NCBI GenBank assembly: GCA_036497785.1
Contig: DASXIW010000086.1
Coordinates: 1 to 5,479, forward strand
DNA length: 5,479 nucleotides
Origin: DASXIW01 sp036497785
GTDB lineage: Bacteria > Pseudomonadota > Alphaproteobacteria > Acetobacterales > Acetobacteraceae
Direction: 5' to 3'
Shown: positions 5,296 through 5,479 of the stretch, piece after piece
Layout of the letters: each line of letters starts with the position of its first letter
Position numbering within the stretch: the stretch's first letter is position 1
The notes under the pieces: generated by a model
What the model was told of the DNA's origin: nothing
Database searches by the model: none
What the model saw: only the letters and a program-made list of their open reading frames with translations
Made by a program: the position numbers and the translations under genes

Positions 5296-5479
5296 TTGTC
5301 GAGGTCTTTCGCGACGCTAGCGGCATCCAGGGGCCGCGCCGATGTCAGGCGATGGCTGCGAACGCCATGGGCGTTCGCGCTGGCCGTTCTATTGGGATAC
5401 GGGCTGCTAGCGCTGCCGATCCTGCGGCACCGCCATCTCGATTTCTCTGTCTTCATCGTCGCCGGCGATCGCTTCGTCG
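5296..5479 (+). CDS. N-terminus of a probable membrane protein (partial)
   Basis: An open frame runs to the right edge with no stop after 5277. From TTG at 5296 it gives 61 residues: a basic leader, then a hydrophobic segment PWAFALAVLLGYGLLALPIL at about residues 26-45, followed by RHRHLDFSVFIVAGDRFV. The positive-then-hydrophobic pattern looks like a first transmembrane helix with the N-terminus in the cytoplasm. The DFSVFIVAGDRFV stretch resembles the start of polytopic membrane proteins annotated as hypothetical or glycosyltransferase-like in Acetobacteraceae, but that is recollection only. No ATG or GTG exists in this frame; the nearby ATGs at 5342 and 5352 are in other frames. TTG at 5296 has only a weak ribosome-binding site, so the true start is uncertain. 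Function is not assigned. Confidence 0.5.
   Translation, partial: MSRSFATLAASRGRADVRRWLRTPWAFALAVLLGYGLLALPILRHRHLDFSVFIVAGDRFV

Noticed and set aside
5247..5456. Minus-strand 69-codon open frame near the right edge
   Set aside because: It has no recognisable motif and lies opposite a frame with a convincing transmembrane segment.
1..5479. CRISPR array, tRNA/rRNA gene, insertion sequence or prophage genes
   Set aside because: No regularly spaced repeats, tRNA-like cloverleaf, transposase motifs or phage gene products were seen on either strand.

Overview
The window reads as a stretch of ordinary chromosome from a high-GC alphaproteobacterium, most likely a member of the Rhodospirillales/Acetobacteraceae. 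The basis is codon use, alphaproteobacterial-type motifs (YLAQEGRGIGL in GTP cyclohydrolase II, the FYIPAGGD version of exonuclease III), and a gene order (xth, OmpR-type regulator, ribA, YkuD-type L,D-transpeptidase) that I recall from that group. The taxonomic call is inference; no rRNA or tRNA is present.

Left part (1-1448, minus strand): a branched-chain-amino-acid-type (LivK/LivH) ABC importer. The periplasmic binding protein gene comes first, followed by a hairpin in the 61-base gap, then the N-terminal third of a LivH-type permease that runs off the window. A 110-base divergent region separates it from xth.

Middle (1559-3112): exonuclease III on the plus strand converges on an orphan OmpR/PhoB-type response regulator on the minus strand. 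Their stop codons are 27 bases apart, and the gap carries a small repeated palindrome, GGTTAACC.

Right part (3113-5087): a 255-base divergent regulatory region with two short dyads and a candidate promoter, but no recognisable FMN riboswitch, precedes ribA. RibA carries an N-terminal domain that looks like a DHBP synthase (RibB) fold whose catalytic motif is gone. The gene overlaps, by 8 bases, a TTG-started L,D-transpeptidase-family gene with no signal peptide. The pair is probably one operon.

Right edge (5085-5479): a two-hairpin, roughly 105-base intergenic repeat-like element whose outer edge supplies the stop codon of the L,D-transpeptidase gene. After a gene-free stretch comes the start of a membrane protein cut off by the window end and lacking an obvious ATG.

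Nothing here amounts to a clearly new biological system. The most interesting items are the decayed RibB-like half of RibA, the repeat-like element, the operator-like dyads in the regulator/ribA intergenic region, and the cytosolic-looking YkuD protein coupled to riboflavin synthesis.
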